From positions 206,137 to 270,136 of the IMG/VR virus record IMGVR_UViG_3300034060_001466: DNA of 64,000 bases. The stretch is one strand, 5' to 3'. The position numbers were made by a program, and so were the translations under genes. Positions 8,900 to 17,227 of the stretch are shown piece after piece; position 1 is the stretch's first letter; every line of letters starts with the position of its first letter. The DNA comes from a virus. The notes under the pieces were generated by a model. It saw nothing but the letters and a program-made list of their open reading frames with translations. It searched no databases and was not told where the DNA came from.

Positions 8900-8907
8900 T
8901 ATTTATT
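8900..8907 (-). promoter_or_regulatory. Late promoter AATAAATA, 6 nt before ATG
   Basis: AATAAATA on the minus strand resembles the T4 late box TATAAATA and is followed by only 6 nt (ACTTAG) before the start codon at 8893. By T4 geometry the transcript would begin at or next to the ATG. Confidence 0.65.
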
Positions 8908-8917
8908 AGACAAATTC

Positions 8918-9724
8918 TTAACCGATATACGTTTTTGCGTACCTGCCCCAAAGATCTTGACTGAACTTATCTTGATTTGCTCGTAAGAAATCAAAGTACT
9001 TTTGATAGAACTTAGTAATCTCTAGAGAGCCGCAGCGATCTAGTGGCTTATCTGAAATATCTCTTGAACTTAACTTATGGTTCTCAAAGTTATTTGGATT
9101 GTTGATATCGCCGCTCTGTTTATGGCCAGCCAATTCAGCTGGATCTGACCAGTTAAAGCAGTAAGAAGGAATATATCGTGGGTTGTGCTCGTCCAATTGA
9201 CCCTCATCTCTAAGCTTGGTGTACCAGCTTAAACCTTCATACCCGGTTGCATCAGTTCGGAAACCAATCTCTCTGATTCTGTGCATCTTTACAATAACGG
9301 ATGCCTCCATTGTATTACGAACAAGCTCTAGCTTATTAGGAGCCGCAAACATACTCATCTCAGGTTTCCATGAATCGTGCCCGATTTCAATTATACCTTC
9401 AACTGCTTGTCTAAAATGCCAAGGCAAGTAAACATCATCGTCATCAGCTAACATGAAGTAGTCGCCAGTTGCATGGGAGACTGCATCTCTACAAATGGCT
9501 CCACGATTAGTATACGGTAATCCAGTAACGTAATCAATTGAATTATTAATTACTGTAATATTTGCATACAGCAATCCATCAGATAACCGAAATGGATTGT
9601 CAGTATCAGTATTTAAGATAATTAGCTCAGCATTTCGATAGTCTTGTTGTAAGTACTGTTCGATTATTCGTTCAACGCAACGGTACCTACGATAGGACGT
9701 GCAAACGAAACTTAATTTATGCAT
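8918..9724 (-). CDS. Glycosyltransferase family 2
   Basis: This 268-residue GT-A enzyme begins LSFVCTSYRRYRCVERIIEQ. It has an aspartate-rich DxD site in YFMLADDDDVYLPWHF near residue 96, and NTDTDNPF in the nucleotide-binding part. The C-terminal half (NWSDPAELAGHKQSGD) is typical of family 2 enzymes of the type found in phages. It is behind a GATAAATA late box, so it may modify virion or late host glycans. It is not closely similar to the other GT2 at 4065-4769. Confidence 0.88.
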   Translation of the reverse strand: MHKLSFVCTSYRRYRCVERIIEQYLQQDYRNAELIILNTDTDNPFRLSDGLLYANITVINNSIDYVTGLPYTNRGAICRDAVSHATGDYFMLADDDDVYLPWHFRQAVEGIIEIGHDSWKPEMSMFAAPNKLELVRNTMEASVIVKMHRIREIGFRTDATGYEGLSWYTKLRDEGQLDEHNPRYIPSYCFNWSDPAELAGHKQSGDINNPNNFENHKLSSRDISDKPLDRCGSLEITKFYQKYFDFLRANQDKFSQDLWGRYAKTYIG

Positions 9725-9737
9725 AGTGCTTTCTAGT

Positions 9738-9745
9738 TATTTATC
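9738..9745 (-). promoter_or_regulatory. Late promoter GATAAATA
   Basis: GATAAATA on the minus strand lies 13 nt before the glycosyltransferase ATG at 9724 and overlaps the 3' end of the next gene upstream. Confidence 0.6.
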
Positions 9746-9950
9746 GAGACCAATAAAGTTCTCCGTCAACTAGGGCTTGAGAAACATCTTGTGCTTTCGA
9801 TATTGATCCAATGTAGGCTTTGGGATTCTTTACGTTATTATAAACTCGCTTGTCGCCGTTTGAATATACTACGGTAACTGTGTACCCACCTGGGTTTAGG
9901 CTTAGTTCGTTTGTTCTGAACTGTTCTTTTACTACTACGGTTTTTGCCAT
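9741..9950 (-). CDS. Small beta-rich phage protein, unknown
   Basis: I start this at the ATG at 9950 (MAKTVVVKEQ), giving 69 residues. The longer frame would overlap the neighbouring membrane protein gene. It looks like a small all-beta domain (GGYTVTVVYSNGDKRVYNNV followed by NPKAYIG), a pattern often seen in small phage proteins. It forms a tight pair with the 2-TM protein upstream. Confidence 0.7.
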   Translation of the reverse strand: MAKTVVVKEQFRTNELSLNPGGYTVTVVYSNGDKRVYNNVKNPKAYIGSISKAQDVSQALVDGELYWSR

Positions 9951-9952
9951 TG

Positions 9953-10150
9953 TTAATTGTTTAATGATTTTCGAATTAGGGTTAGGATCCCAATGAATGC
10001 GGCTAGCGGCCACGTTACGATAATTACTATTCTAGCAATTACAGTTAACTGTTTCTCAGGTTGTTTGGAGTCGATGTACTCAACGAGTATCATCCAACAA
10101 ATACCGAATAAGAAATAAAGACATACGTCTTGAATGATTTGATTTTGCAT
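9953..10150 (-). CDS. Small two-helix membrane protein
   Basis: This 65-residue protein has two hydrophobic segments (about residues 8-25, VCLYFLFGICWMILVEY, and residues 39-58, IARIVIIVTWPLAAFIGILT) separated by a charged loop (DSKQPEK). It is adjacent to unknown small genes on both sides. The function is unknown; a holin-like role is possible but unsupported. Confidence 0.7.
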   Translation of the reverse strand: MQNQIIQDVCLYFLFGICWMILVEYIDSKQPEKQLTVIARIVIIVTWPLAAFIGILTLIRKSLNN

Positions 10151-10152
10151 AA

Positions 10153-10767
10153 TTAATCTAAACTATTTGGATAATATAATAAAGTAGGGTTCTTCTTTTG
10201 AATATCTGGAACATCTCCTTGAAGTTTCATGTATTTTGTAAACTCCAATACATCAAAACGCTTGGTGATCAGGTGATAACCGTTCTTGGTTGGAATACAT
10301 GTAATAATCTTTGAGCCCTCAGGCTTTATATTTGAATCGATTATATGAACGATCCTATGAACTGTGATCTCATCTTTAGTATCGATATCAACAATCCATC
10401 TCTTTTCTTGAGTTTTGATTTGACCGACGACTGAGTCGAACAGACCCTTTTGATTGGTGTTGCCGTCTTGAATTCTTTGAGCAAGAGCAACCATCATGTT
10501 TAAGCTAACGTCAAAATGATTCTGTTTTTGTACATGAATGTATGCACGAGCCTTAAACATCTCACATAACTGCAAGATCTCTTCCCATCTTCTATCTAAA
10601 TGGTCAAGGCTTTCAATACAATAGGTTTTGATTGTTCTAACTGACTGGTGATTGTCTCTCTCTCCCTCCGGCTGATCCTTCTTACGTTTAAACACGTACA
10701 GCATATAGAAGTCTCCCTTCTCTGAAAAGTTTAAAAGGGGTTTAATAAGTTGTAAATTGTCTATCAT
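10153..10767 (-). CDS. Unknown protein with archaeo-eukaryotic-primase-like motifs
   Basis: This 204-residue protein has a hydrophobic-DxD pattern in RWIVDIDTKDE (near residue 124). Further on there is a small-G-x-H pattern in PTKNGYHLITKRF (near residue 160). In archaeo-eukaryotic primases the first motif binds metal and the second binds nucleotide. The protein is shorter than full PrimPols and has no zinc module, so the assignment is tentative. A TATAATA promoter lies 6 nt upstream of the ATG. Confidence 0.6.
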   Translation of the reverse strand: MIDNLQLIKPLLNFSEKGDFYMLYVFKRKKDQPEGERDNHQSVRTIKTYCIESLDHLDRRWEEILQLCEMFKARAYIHVQKQNHFDVSLNMMVALAQRIQDGNTNQKGLFDSVVGQIKTQEKRWIVDIDTKDEITVHRIVHIIDSNIKPEGSKIITCIPTKNGYHLITKRFDVLEFTKYMKLQGDVPDIQKKNPTLLYYPNSLD

Positions 10768-10773
10768 TAAGAC

Positions 10774-10783
10774 TATTATACTA
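10774..10783 (-). promoter_or_regulatory. Promoter, TAGTATAATA type
   Basis: The minus-strand TAGTATAATA ends 6 nt before the ATG at 10767, which implies a very short or absent leader. Confidence 0.5.
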
Positions 10784-10791
10784 AATAAGTC

Positions 10792-12228
10792 TTAGACAGT
10801 TCTTGCTAAATTCAGAATTTGATCTTTCGCGGCAAGCACGGCAGTAATCTTTGCCTTAATCTTTGGATCAGGCCAGTTGTTTACATTTCTGGTTAAGAGT
10901 TCAAAGCCTCTTTCTGTCTTAGCAAAGATTGCATCAACATCTTCTTGAGAGATTTTACCTACTAGAAGTTTATGGTATAGCTTAGCAGCGAACATTGAAA
11001 GTATTCCATGTTTCTTGAATCCTTCCAACATTGCTTCAGTTGAGAAATTCTCTGATTCAAATTCGTTATCAATAATAATTAGCAAATCTCTTTCAACCTG
11101 TTCTCTAGCGACTGGATCAGTTAGGGTTTCTAGATCATGACCTGCAACCGCAAGTGATTGGATCTTTGCATCAACTCCTGCTTTAGACATAATATTTGCA
11201 AGAACAGTCTTCACCACTATCTCAGACGGAAGTAGTGCAATTACTTGATTAACAAGATCTTCCGGATAGCCGTTCATTTGTAAATGAGTAGCTGGATCAG
11301 AATCTTTCTTTATATTGCGGTCGTTTGCATCGTGTGACGCTTTAACACTTGAGTCTGAGGCAAGGACTGTTGTTCCAGTTACAAACATTGGATCACTATT
11401 CGGAACATTAAAGTTAAGGATATTTAATTGAACTCCACGACTTACATAAGAGTCCCAACTTCCAGTGTTTAGACACCAGTTAGCCATACGGAATATTGCT
11501 TTCTGTGCAGCTTCAGTCCTAACTGAAAAGACCACGTAATTATTATCATCGTACATTACCTGAATTTCAGGAGAAAGACTTTCAGCTTGAGCTACTAATT
11601 TTTGAGAACCTTCATCTGAGCTTGAAATATCTAATGCATACTTCATGAAATCTTGAATAGTTCGGTAGCGAGCAACTTTGGACATTACTCTCTTTTGAAT
11701 AGCTTCGCCCTGATCAGCGATTGTCCAACCAATACGAATAAGTTCCTTTTGTTTTTCCGGATCAAGAGCACGAGCCTGATCTCTAAGTTCTCTAGGAAGA
11801 GCATCAATTATCCATTTACCTTTGGAATTAAATTCAAATGTTCTGAACTGGTCCATTAGCGCTTCAAAACCTGAAACTGTAGATCCAGGTTCAGGATTTC
11901 CGTTTGAATAGGCATCTAGTGTATATGGAAGAGTGCTAACTAGTTGACGGTACTTAATCATTTGGTCCAATAGTTGTTTCAATTGGTCTACTGAAATTCT
12001 CTGTTCGAAATGGAATTTAACGAAAGTTCCTAAGTAACCATTGTATTTTTGACCAAGTAATTCAAGTACTTCTAGGTATTGACGATTGTTTAGAGCACGA
12101 GTCTGTTCCTCAGGAGTAAGTTCACTTACTTCTTTTCCTAGAGACTGTGCTGCTCTCTTAAGCATGTATGCTTTTGCTGCTTGGACATTCTCAAATATCC
12201 AGCTTTCGTATAGCTGTATGTGTTTCAT
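10792..12228 (-). CDS. Capsid-targeted-like protein, unknown function (478 aa)
   Basis: The N-terminus MKHIQLYESWIFE fits the capsid-targeting-like family of this window. The rest is mostly helical up to about residue 210. It then has a compact beta-containing domain around residues 225-300 (YVVFSVRTEAAQKAIFRMAN, then WCLNTGSWDSYV), followed by helical repeats. No enzymatic motif is clear. It overlaps the upstream gene by an ATGA (12225-12228), so the two are translationally coupled and probably function together in the virion. Confidence 0.82.
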   Translation of the reverse strand: MKHIQLYESWIFENVQAAKAYMLKRAAQSLGKEVSELTPEEQTRALNNRQYLEVLELLGQKYNGYLGTFVKFHFEQRISVDQLKQLLDQMIKYRQLVSTLPYTLDAYSNGNPEPGSTVSGFEALMDQFRTFEFNSKGKWIIDALPRELRDQARALDPEKQKELIRIGWTIADQGEAIQKRVMSKVARYRTIQDFMKYALDISSSDEGSQKLVAQAESLSPEIQVMYDDNNYVVFSVRTEAAQKAIFRMANWCLNTGSWDSYVSRGVQLNILNFNVPNSDPMFVTGTTVLASDSSVKASHDANDRNIKKDSDPATHLQMNGYPEDLVNQVIALLPSEIVVKTVLANIMSKAGVDAKIQSLAVAGHDLETLTDPVAREQVERDLLIIIDNEFESENFSTEAMLEGFKKHGILSMFAAKLYHKLLVGKISQEDVDAIFAKTERGFELLTRNVNNWPDPKIKAKITAVLAAKDQILNLARTV

Positions 12229-13364
12229 CGACGTTGGTCTCTGATATTTTTGATTTCATTAACTTGAATAGTTGGGTACATGTCCAAGTCAATCTCTTCA
12301 GTTGGACACTCAAGCTTCTGTATGAATTGCAGTCCAGCTTGAGATAATTTAGTTAATAACTGATTCGTAACCTGAGTACTAGCAGCCGATACGTAATCAA
12401 GAATAGTCGTAGACTCAAGCTTGATATTTAATCTGCTAATATCGGTTGGGATATTGTTGTCGTAAGGGTAGCCTAACCCAAATCGGAGCTGGCCGTTTGC
12501 TGAAACGGTCCATACTAAATTAGGATTAGACATTGCATCTATTTCTGACTGAGTGTATTTACTCCACTCGTTTAACGGCAGCTCAAGAGGTTTTGACTGA
12601 TCGGTTTGCTTTTGTAGCAGCTTTATTAATTTTGCCATCTCAACTGACCCGTGATACAGACCTCGAATTGGAAGAGCTTTAATTTGTGTTCTATCTAAAT
12701 TAACGCCGCGCTCTGCAAATTTAGTCTCAAGAGTTGAATACATTAATTCGACTTGATTCTCTTTCTTTACATCACTTGCATAAGCTCTTTTACTTGGAAG
12801 GTAGTCTACTTCTAGAACTAAATTCTCCTGAACCCATAGACTTGCCTGCTTCATGAACTCTACTGGAGAAAGACCTCCATCTAGTTCTTTAAGCTTTTGA
12901 TCCATGTAAGTCATCTTAGGATTAGGCTTCTGCACGATTCGACGTACTACATTAATTGAAGAAAAGAATCCAATTGCTGTATCAGTTAATGGAGAATAGT
13001 TAGGATTTTTAGATAGCATTAAGGTACGGTTTCCCAGTTGAATATTACTTGAACATGGATAAAATCCTTTTGCCAATAGTGACTGTAATTCAGGCGAAGC
13101 TAGCGAATCAGTTAACCAAGTAAGAGAAGGGTACTCAGAAATTTCAGCTAACCACTCAGCTGACCATCGAGGATGAGTCGCATCAGCGTCTTTAAGAAGT
13201 TTACGATTAATTCCAGCGATCTTGCTCAGAAGAGCCTTTCCTTGTTGAGCGTAATCGTCTGCTGATATAATTGCGAAATCGCGCAGAGCATCGAGCTCAG
13301 CCAATTGAGATTGGCTTGTAGATAATTCGTCTTTCCAGTTTTCAAACAGTTGTAAGTGCTTCAT
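12225..13364 (-). CDS. Capsid-targeted-like protein, unknown function (379 aa)
   Basis: The chosen start is the ATG at 13364, giving MKHLQLFENWKDE, a clear member of the capsid-targeting-like N-terminal family. An upstream TTG would add two residues and break the motif. The body is mixed alpha/beta without recognisable motifs. It is coupled by ATGA overlap to the 478-residue protein downstream. Confidence 0.82.
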   Translation of the reverse strand: MKHLQLFENWKDELSTSQSQLAELDALRDFAIISADDYAQQGKALLSKIAGINRKLLKDADATHPRWSAEWLAEISEYPSLTWLTDSLASPELQSLLAKGFYPCSSNIQLGNRTLMLSKNPNYSPLTDTAIGFFSSINVVRRIVQKPNPKMTYMDQKLKELDGGLSPVEFMKQASLWVQENLVLEVDYLPSKRAYASDVKKENQVELMYSTLETKFAERGVNLDRTQIKALPIRGLYHGSVEMAKLIKLLQKQTDQSKPLELPLNEWSKYTQSEIDAMSNPNLVWTVSANGQLRFGLGYPYDNNIPTDISRLNIKLESTTILDYVSAASTQVTNQLLTKLSQAGLQFIQKLECPTEEIDLDMYPTIQVNEIKNIRDQRR

Positions 13365-13374
13365 TAACAATTAA

Positions 13375-14208
13375 TTAGATTTTACCTGCGGTACCAGCCG
13401 TACCTGATGTACCGGTAGAACCAGCATTCATTAACTGACTTTTAATTACTTCAGTTCTAGCTGCAACCTTTTTTCTTATTTCAAGATATTTTGCATCGAT
13501 CTTTCCATCCTTCGTTTTTCCAGTAGTAAAGTCAACAACGTTTGTTAACTTAGCTTGCTCTTCAACCTCTTTCATTAACTTTAAAAATTCAGCATCCGAA
13601 TTAAGTCTCTTGTTTAGTTCCTTGTTTTGAAGAGATGCTTGATACGCTGGAATACTGGTTGCTGCTTGATATGCAACTCCAGTAACATCGGCGACATGCG
13701 ATCTAAAAGCTGTCATAATATCTTTTCCAAAGAAACCTTCTGCGTAATCTCCCTTGCTTCCAGCAGTTCCAGCTGTACCGCTTGTTCCAGTTGAACCAGT
13801 CGGTGCTGTGTTAATAGCAGCTGCAATTTTACCAAGAATTTGATCTCCTGCAACTGGATCAGTTAAATTAAATATGTAGGATGCTTGATACTTGTAGACT
13901 CCACCTCCAGCTGCAGGCGGTTCGTTAATTTCGCTAGCTTGAAGAGCCGCAGCCACTCCACCAAGATCAGTAAGTTTTTTCTCAACGTCCTTGTTCTTAG
14001 CCGTTAAAAGGACTAATACGTTTCCTGGTGCTTTTTTGGTGGATTCATTATCTTCAGTCGCAATATAGATTCGACCTAGTGTAAATTTAGCGTATGATGT
14101 TCCAGCACTGTATACTGCAGCTCCAGTTAAGACTGATTTAGTTGGATCGAACTTATATGCTTGGGCTTCGTTTTGGAAAGCTTCAAATAATTTAATGTAC
14201 TTTGGCAT
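13375..14208 (-). CDS. Capsid-targeted-like protein with GTSGTAGTAG repeats
   Basis: The 277-residue protein begins MPKYIKLFEAFQNE, which fits the capsid-targeting-like peptide with a final N-E. The near-identical low-complexity repeat GSTGTSGTAGTAG occurs twice, near residue 138 and at the very C-terminus. Such Gly-Ser-Thr-Ala linkers are common in Bacteroidetes phage structural proteins. The N-terminal half is beta-rich and the segment between the repeats is helical. The function is unknown and likely structural. Confidence 0.8.
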   Translation of the reverse strand: MPKYIKLFEAFQNEAQAYKFDPTKSVLTGAAVYSAGTSYAKFTLGRIYIATEDNESTKKAPGNVLVLLTAKNKDVEKKLTDLGGVAAALQASEINEPPAAGGGVYKYQASYIFNLTDPVAGDQILGKIAAAINTAPTGSTGTSGTAGTAGSKGDYAEGFFGKDIMTAFRSHVADVTGVAYQAATSIPAYQASLQNKELNKRLNSDAEFLKLMKEVEEQAKLTNVVDFTTGKTKDGKIDAKYLEIRKKVAARTEVIKSQLMNAGSTGTSGTAGTAGKI

Positions 14209-14229
14209 TTAATGTAATTATTTCAGGGT

Positions 14230-14237
14230 TATTTATT
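14230..14237 (-). promoter_or_regulatory. Late promoter AATAAATA
   Basis: AATAAATA on the minus strand lies 21 nt before the ATG at 14208. Confidence 0.6.
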
Positions 14238-14660
14238 CTAGTATTCAGAGGTTAAAGCTCGGCTGAGATCTCGTTCTTTAATAACATGTCGCTTATCCCA
14301 ATCCTTCTTTCCTTTGGCTAGAGCAATCGCAATCTTAATTAAACCTGACGAGTTAACGAAGATCTTTACTGGAACGATTGTGAGGCCCCTGTCCATCAGT
14401 TTATTTAGTTTCTTTAGTTCCTTTTTAGTTAAGAGTAGCTTCCTCTCTCGTTTACCTTGGTGACTGTATGCTGAGGTTGATTCTTTTATGTACAGTTCTC
14501 GACAGAAGCATTCACCTGACCGAAGTTCGCACCAGGATCCAGTAAAGTCAAGGTTACCCGCCTTAATTGACTTGACCTCTGATCCAGTTAAGGAGATCCC
14601 AGCGGTCCATGTCTCTAAAAATGTGTATTCGTGTCGGGCTTTTCGGTTTTCTGCTATCAT
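14238..14660 (-). CDS. smpB: SmpB, tmRNA-binding / ribosome-rescue protein
   Basis: The 140-residue protein aligns by eye with bacterial SmpB along its length: NRKARHEYTFLETWTAGISL at the N-terminus, then LTGSEVKSIKAG, KLLLTKKELKKL, IALAKGKKDWDKRHVIKER and a short C-terminal tail. SmpB escorts tmRNA to stalled ribosomes and its C-terminal tail occupies the mRNA channel. The residues normally contacting the tRNA-like domain appear present. A phage copy is unusual. It sits in a run of virion-candidate genes with its own TA-rich promoter. Confidence 0.93.
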   Translation of the reverse strand: MIAENRKARHEYTFLETWTAGISLTGSEVKSIKAGNLDFTGSWCELRSGECFCRELYIKESTSAYSHQGKRERKLLLTKKELKKLNKLMDRGLTIVPVKIFVNSSGLIKIAIALAKGKKDWDKRHVIKERDLSRALTSEY

Positions 14661-14669
14661 CTTAGTAAT

Positions 14670-14679
14670 AATATACTAA
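14670..14679 (-). promoter_or_regulatory. Promoter, TAGTATATTA type (smpB)
   Basis: A variant of the recurring TAGTATAATA motif lies 9 nt before the SmpB start codon on the minus strand. Confidence 0.45.
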
Positions 14680-14681
14680 AG

Positions 14682-15527
14682 TTATGCAGATTTAACAATG
14701 TTAGATAGAGTTATTGCTCGATTACCGACCTGTTTTGCCCATGAAGAATTTAACATCTCTTTGGATGCAGCCTTGAAATTCTTTGAAGCTATGTGAAGTA
14801 GAAACGTGTTAAACTCAGATAGGCCTTTAGCTCCTAAATTAAATACCATTTCAATTAAGACTCCTTGTACTGATTGTGGCAAGCTTGGCCAAACTTTAGC
14901 TATGCTGACTTTCCCATTATCTGATACTAAAGTTTTAGCTAAAGACTTTGCGGCTTGAAGATCAGTATGCAGAAGAGCTTTAATCTGCTGATCGGTTAAT
15001 GCAGACTGGCCTGACTTTATCTTTATTGGATTTGCACCAACTGACCTAAGCATTGACGTTGAGTCAGAGCGGTTTAGATTGAATCCTACACCGACTGTTG
15101 GATTTCCTTTAGAGTCTATGTACTTCTTTGGTTTGTAGCCTTCATGTTGGATTACCCTAGGCTCAATAACCTTTAATACTGTATCTTCAGGTGGAGGAGG
15201 AGCAACGAAAGATCCTAAGTACTTCTCAGCTCTAATATTCTTTATGTGAGTGTTGATTTGATCCAAGTAATCTTGATCAAAGGATCCAAGTTCTCCGGTA
15301 ATTGCATCGCCAACACTTGCGTAATCCCAGCTCTTTGTATCGAACCCGGTTTTAAGTGCTTTGTTTACACGAACCATGGATGCAGCATCGGGAATAGACT
15401 TGATTGCTGATACTAAATCACCCTCTGCAGTTCCTGAACCAGCAACGGCTATTTGAATTTTATCAGCGATTTGATCAGCAGTAAGGGATTCGTTGACCCA
15501 ACTTTCAAATATCTTAAGATGCTTCAT
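14682..15527 (-). CDS. Capsid-targeted-like GH24 lysozyme (T4 lysozyme family)
   Basis: This 281-residue protein has the targeting-like N-terminus MKHLKIFESWVNE, a helical spacer with a PPPPE linker near residue 113, and a C-terminal GH24 domain. The catalytic triad keeps T4 spacing: Glu in IQHEGYKP, Asp nine residues later in YIDSKGNP, and Thr fifteen residues after the Glu in PTVGVG. It would cleave the peptidoglycan glycan strand. The N-terminal extension suggests the enzyme is carried in the particle rather than being only a cytoplasmic endolysin. Confidence 0.93.
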   Translation of the reverse strand: MKHLKIFESWVNESLTADQIADKIQIAVAGSGTAEGDLVSAIKSIPDAASMVRVNKALKTGFDTKSWDYASVGDAITGELGSFDQDYLDQINTHIKNIRAEKYLGSFVAPPPPEDTVLKVIEPRVIQHEGYKPKKYIDSKGNPTVGVGFNLNRSDSTSMLRSVGANPIKIKSGQSALTDQQIKALLHTDLQAAKSLAKTLVSDNGKVSIAKVWPSLPQSVQGVLIEMVFNLGAKGLSEFNTFLLHIASKNFKAASKEMLNSSWAKQVGNRAITLSNIVKSA

Positions 15528-15530
15528 TAC

Positions 15531-16889
15531 TTATTTAAGTAAGTTACTTAACCTTTCAACTTCAGCGAAGTCTCTATTATCTAGAGCTGCATCAATCATG
15601 TTCTGAATATCAACTTGATCAAGTTCTCTATCGTTGGCTGGCATAGTAAAGTCAGGCTCATCGTAGCTAGAATCAGATTGAGAGTCTTCCCAATCAGCAA
15701 GTTCCTGTTTAATTAGACGGATCAAGTTATTTACTATGGCTTTGGCTTTAGGAAAAGATTCTTTAGCAGCAGCGATTTCAGACTCTGTGTATTGAGGTTC
15801 CTGTTCGCCAACTGTTCTGTATAACGGAGCTGCTGTGAATATTAATTTCATTAGGTCCAAGAAGTCAGAATCAGATACGACTGTTGAGTCAATCATTTTA
15901 CCCCATACGTATTCTCTACCGTTTTCAATATCAAATACTTCTTCGAAAGATTGGATAAAATCTCTAAGATCAGCTGCAGTTAATTTAGCACGTTTAAGAT
16001 CCTGTACTTCGTCAGCGGCAGTATCAGTATTCATGAACACTTTTCGGATAGTCTCATCGTCTAGATTAGCAAGACCTCCTTGATTAATCAGTCCCCAAAT
16101 TGCTTTAATAGATTCATGGAATAACATTGCTTGGTCCATTCCTCTAATAACTAAGGTAGGAACAGTCGTTTCGTCAACTGTCTCTTCTTCAGACTCTCCG
16201 TCTTCTTGACCTTGATCATCATCGTTATCCTTTTTAGATTTAGGTTTCCATTCAATTTTTGAAATACCGGCAAGGGAATCTCCTTGCTCAATCATTTTTG
16301 CTCCAACCTCTTCAGGTATTCTCCAGTCTCTAGCATTACAAATATCAGTAATCGTAACTAGCAGCTCTACCATTTTACGGGCATTAGCCTCTCCAAATAA
16401 TTGAGTTAGACCTTCCATGTTCTCATCGCCCATTAACATCTTCTTTGAATTAATGGCTTCGCCTTGAGCGATCATGTTTAGGATCTTACGTTTATTGATT
16501 GCTGTTTTAGTATCCTCATCCTCAATCTCTTTGAAATTGGGTTTGTCCTGATCTTCTTGATCGTCGTCATCAGTCTCCTTCATCTTCGCTTTCATTTCAC
16601 GAGGATCGTTTGGAATCTTAATGTCTAACTCAGTTTCTCCAAGAATTGAACCGTACTGGCTTAGGATTACTGAAGTAGTTAACTCTTCAAGCTGGCGTTC
16701 TTTACCGCGTTGTAACATCTGTACTTCACGGACAGCTCTCATTAGGCTACCCATATCTCGACCGTGTCTCTGTTCAACTTCACGAGCGCTCTGTTCTGCT
16801 CGTTTATCAAGAGATCCTAAGTATTCTGGAGTTATTGCTGGGTTCTGACGAATGTCAGCTTCATTTAAGAATGTTTTAAAGCTCTTCAT
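15531..16889 (-). CDS. Capsid-targeted-like protein, acidic and helical (452 aa)
   Basis: It begins MKSFKTFLNEAD, a short form of the targeting peptide with L-N-E. The body is helix-rich, with two strongly acidic disordered stretches near residues 105-125 (TDDDDQEDQDKP) and 225-242 (DNDDDQGQEDGESEEE). No catalytic motif is visible. The architecture resembles prohead core or internal head proteins, which are also acidic and helical. It overlaps the start of the small proline-rich gene upstream by 14 bp. Confidence 0.8.
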   Translation of the reverse strand: MKSFKTFLNEADIRQNPAITPEYLGSLDKRAEQSAREVEQRHGRDMGSLMRAVREVQMLQRGKERQLEELTTSVILSQYGSILGETELDIKIPNDPREMKAKMKETDDDDQEDQDKPNFKEIEDEDTKTAINKRKILNMIAQGEAINSKKMLMGDENMEGLTQLFGEANARKMVELLVTITDICNARDWRIPEEVGAKMIEQGDSLAGISKIEWKPKSKKDNDDDQGQEDGESEEETVDETTVPTLVIRGMDQAMLFHESIKAIWGLINQGGLANLDDETIRKVFMNTDTAADEVQDLKRAKLTAADLRDFIQSFEEVFDIENGREYVWGKMIDSTVVSDSDFLDLMKLIFTAAPLYRTVGEQEPQYTESEIAAAKESFPKAKAIVNNLIRLIKQELADWEDSQSDSSYDEPDFTMPANDRELDQVDIQNMIDAALDNRDFAEVERLSNLLK

Positions 16890-17100
16890 TTGATTCTAGA
16901 CTTTTTAGGCGAGCAATTACATCCTCAGCTTGAGCCTTAGCTGGCTCAGGTTGTTTAAACGGTTGTTTGCTAGGAATTGGACTAGGTTTGGGTCTAGTTG
17001 CAGGTCGAGTGCTAGGCTCTTTAACTGGCGCAGGTTTAACAATCGGCTCAGTCATTGTGAATTCTGCTATAAATTGTTCGAATAATTTAATATGTTGCAT
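16876..17100 (-). CDS. Capsid-targeted-like proline-rich small protein
   Basis: This 74-residue protein begins MQHIKLFEQFIAE. The FIAE ending is identical to the T4 internal-protein targeting sequence. After the predicted cleavage site comes a Pro/Lys/Arg-rich disordered tract (TRPATRPKPSPIPSKQP) and a short helix. It resembles the small basic internal proteins that T4 packages with DNA. A GATAAATA late promoter lies 20 nt upstream. Confidence 0.82.
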   Translation of the reverse strand: MQHIKLFEQFIAEFTMTEPIVKPAPVKEPSTRPATRPKPSPIPSKQPFKQPEPAKAQAEDVIARLKSLESNEEL

Positions 17101-17120
17101 TAAAGATTAATTCTTTTGGT

Positions 17121-17128
17121 TATTTATC
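17121..17128 (-). promoter_or_regulatory. Late promoter GATAAATA
   Basis: GATAAATA on the minus strand lies 20 nt before the ATG at 17100. Confidence 0.6.
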
Positions 17129-17134
17129 CGTGGG

Positions 17135-17227
17135 CTATCCGAACTTGATAGCAATCCAAGCGATAAAGACGAACCATCCTGCAACAAGCAAGAATCCGAG
17201 CCAATCATTTGATTTCCAATTTTTCAT
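17135..17227 (-). CDS. 30-residue single-helix membrane microprotein
   Basis: The ORF begins MKNWKSNDWLGF and then has one hydrophobic helix (LLVAGWFVFIAWIAI) before a TAG stop. Its ATG overlaps the stop of the sigma-factor gene in an ATGA (17224-17227), which strongly supports translation by coupling. The function is unknown. It is one of several similar small membrane ORFs in the window. Confidence 0.65.
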   Translation of the reverse strand: MKNWKSNDWLGFLLVAGWFVFIAWIAIKFG

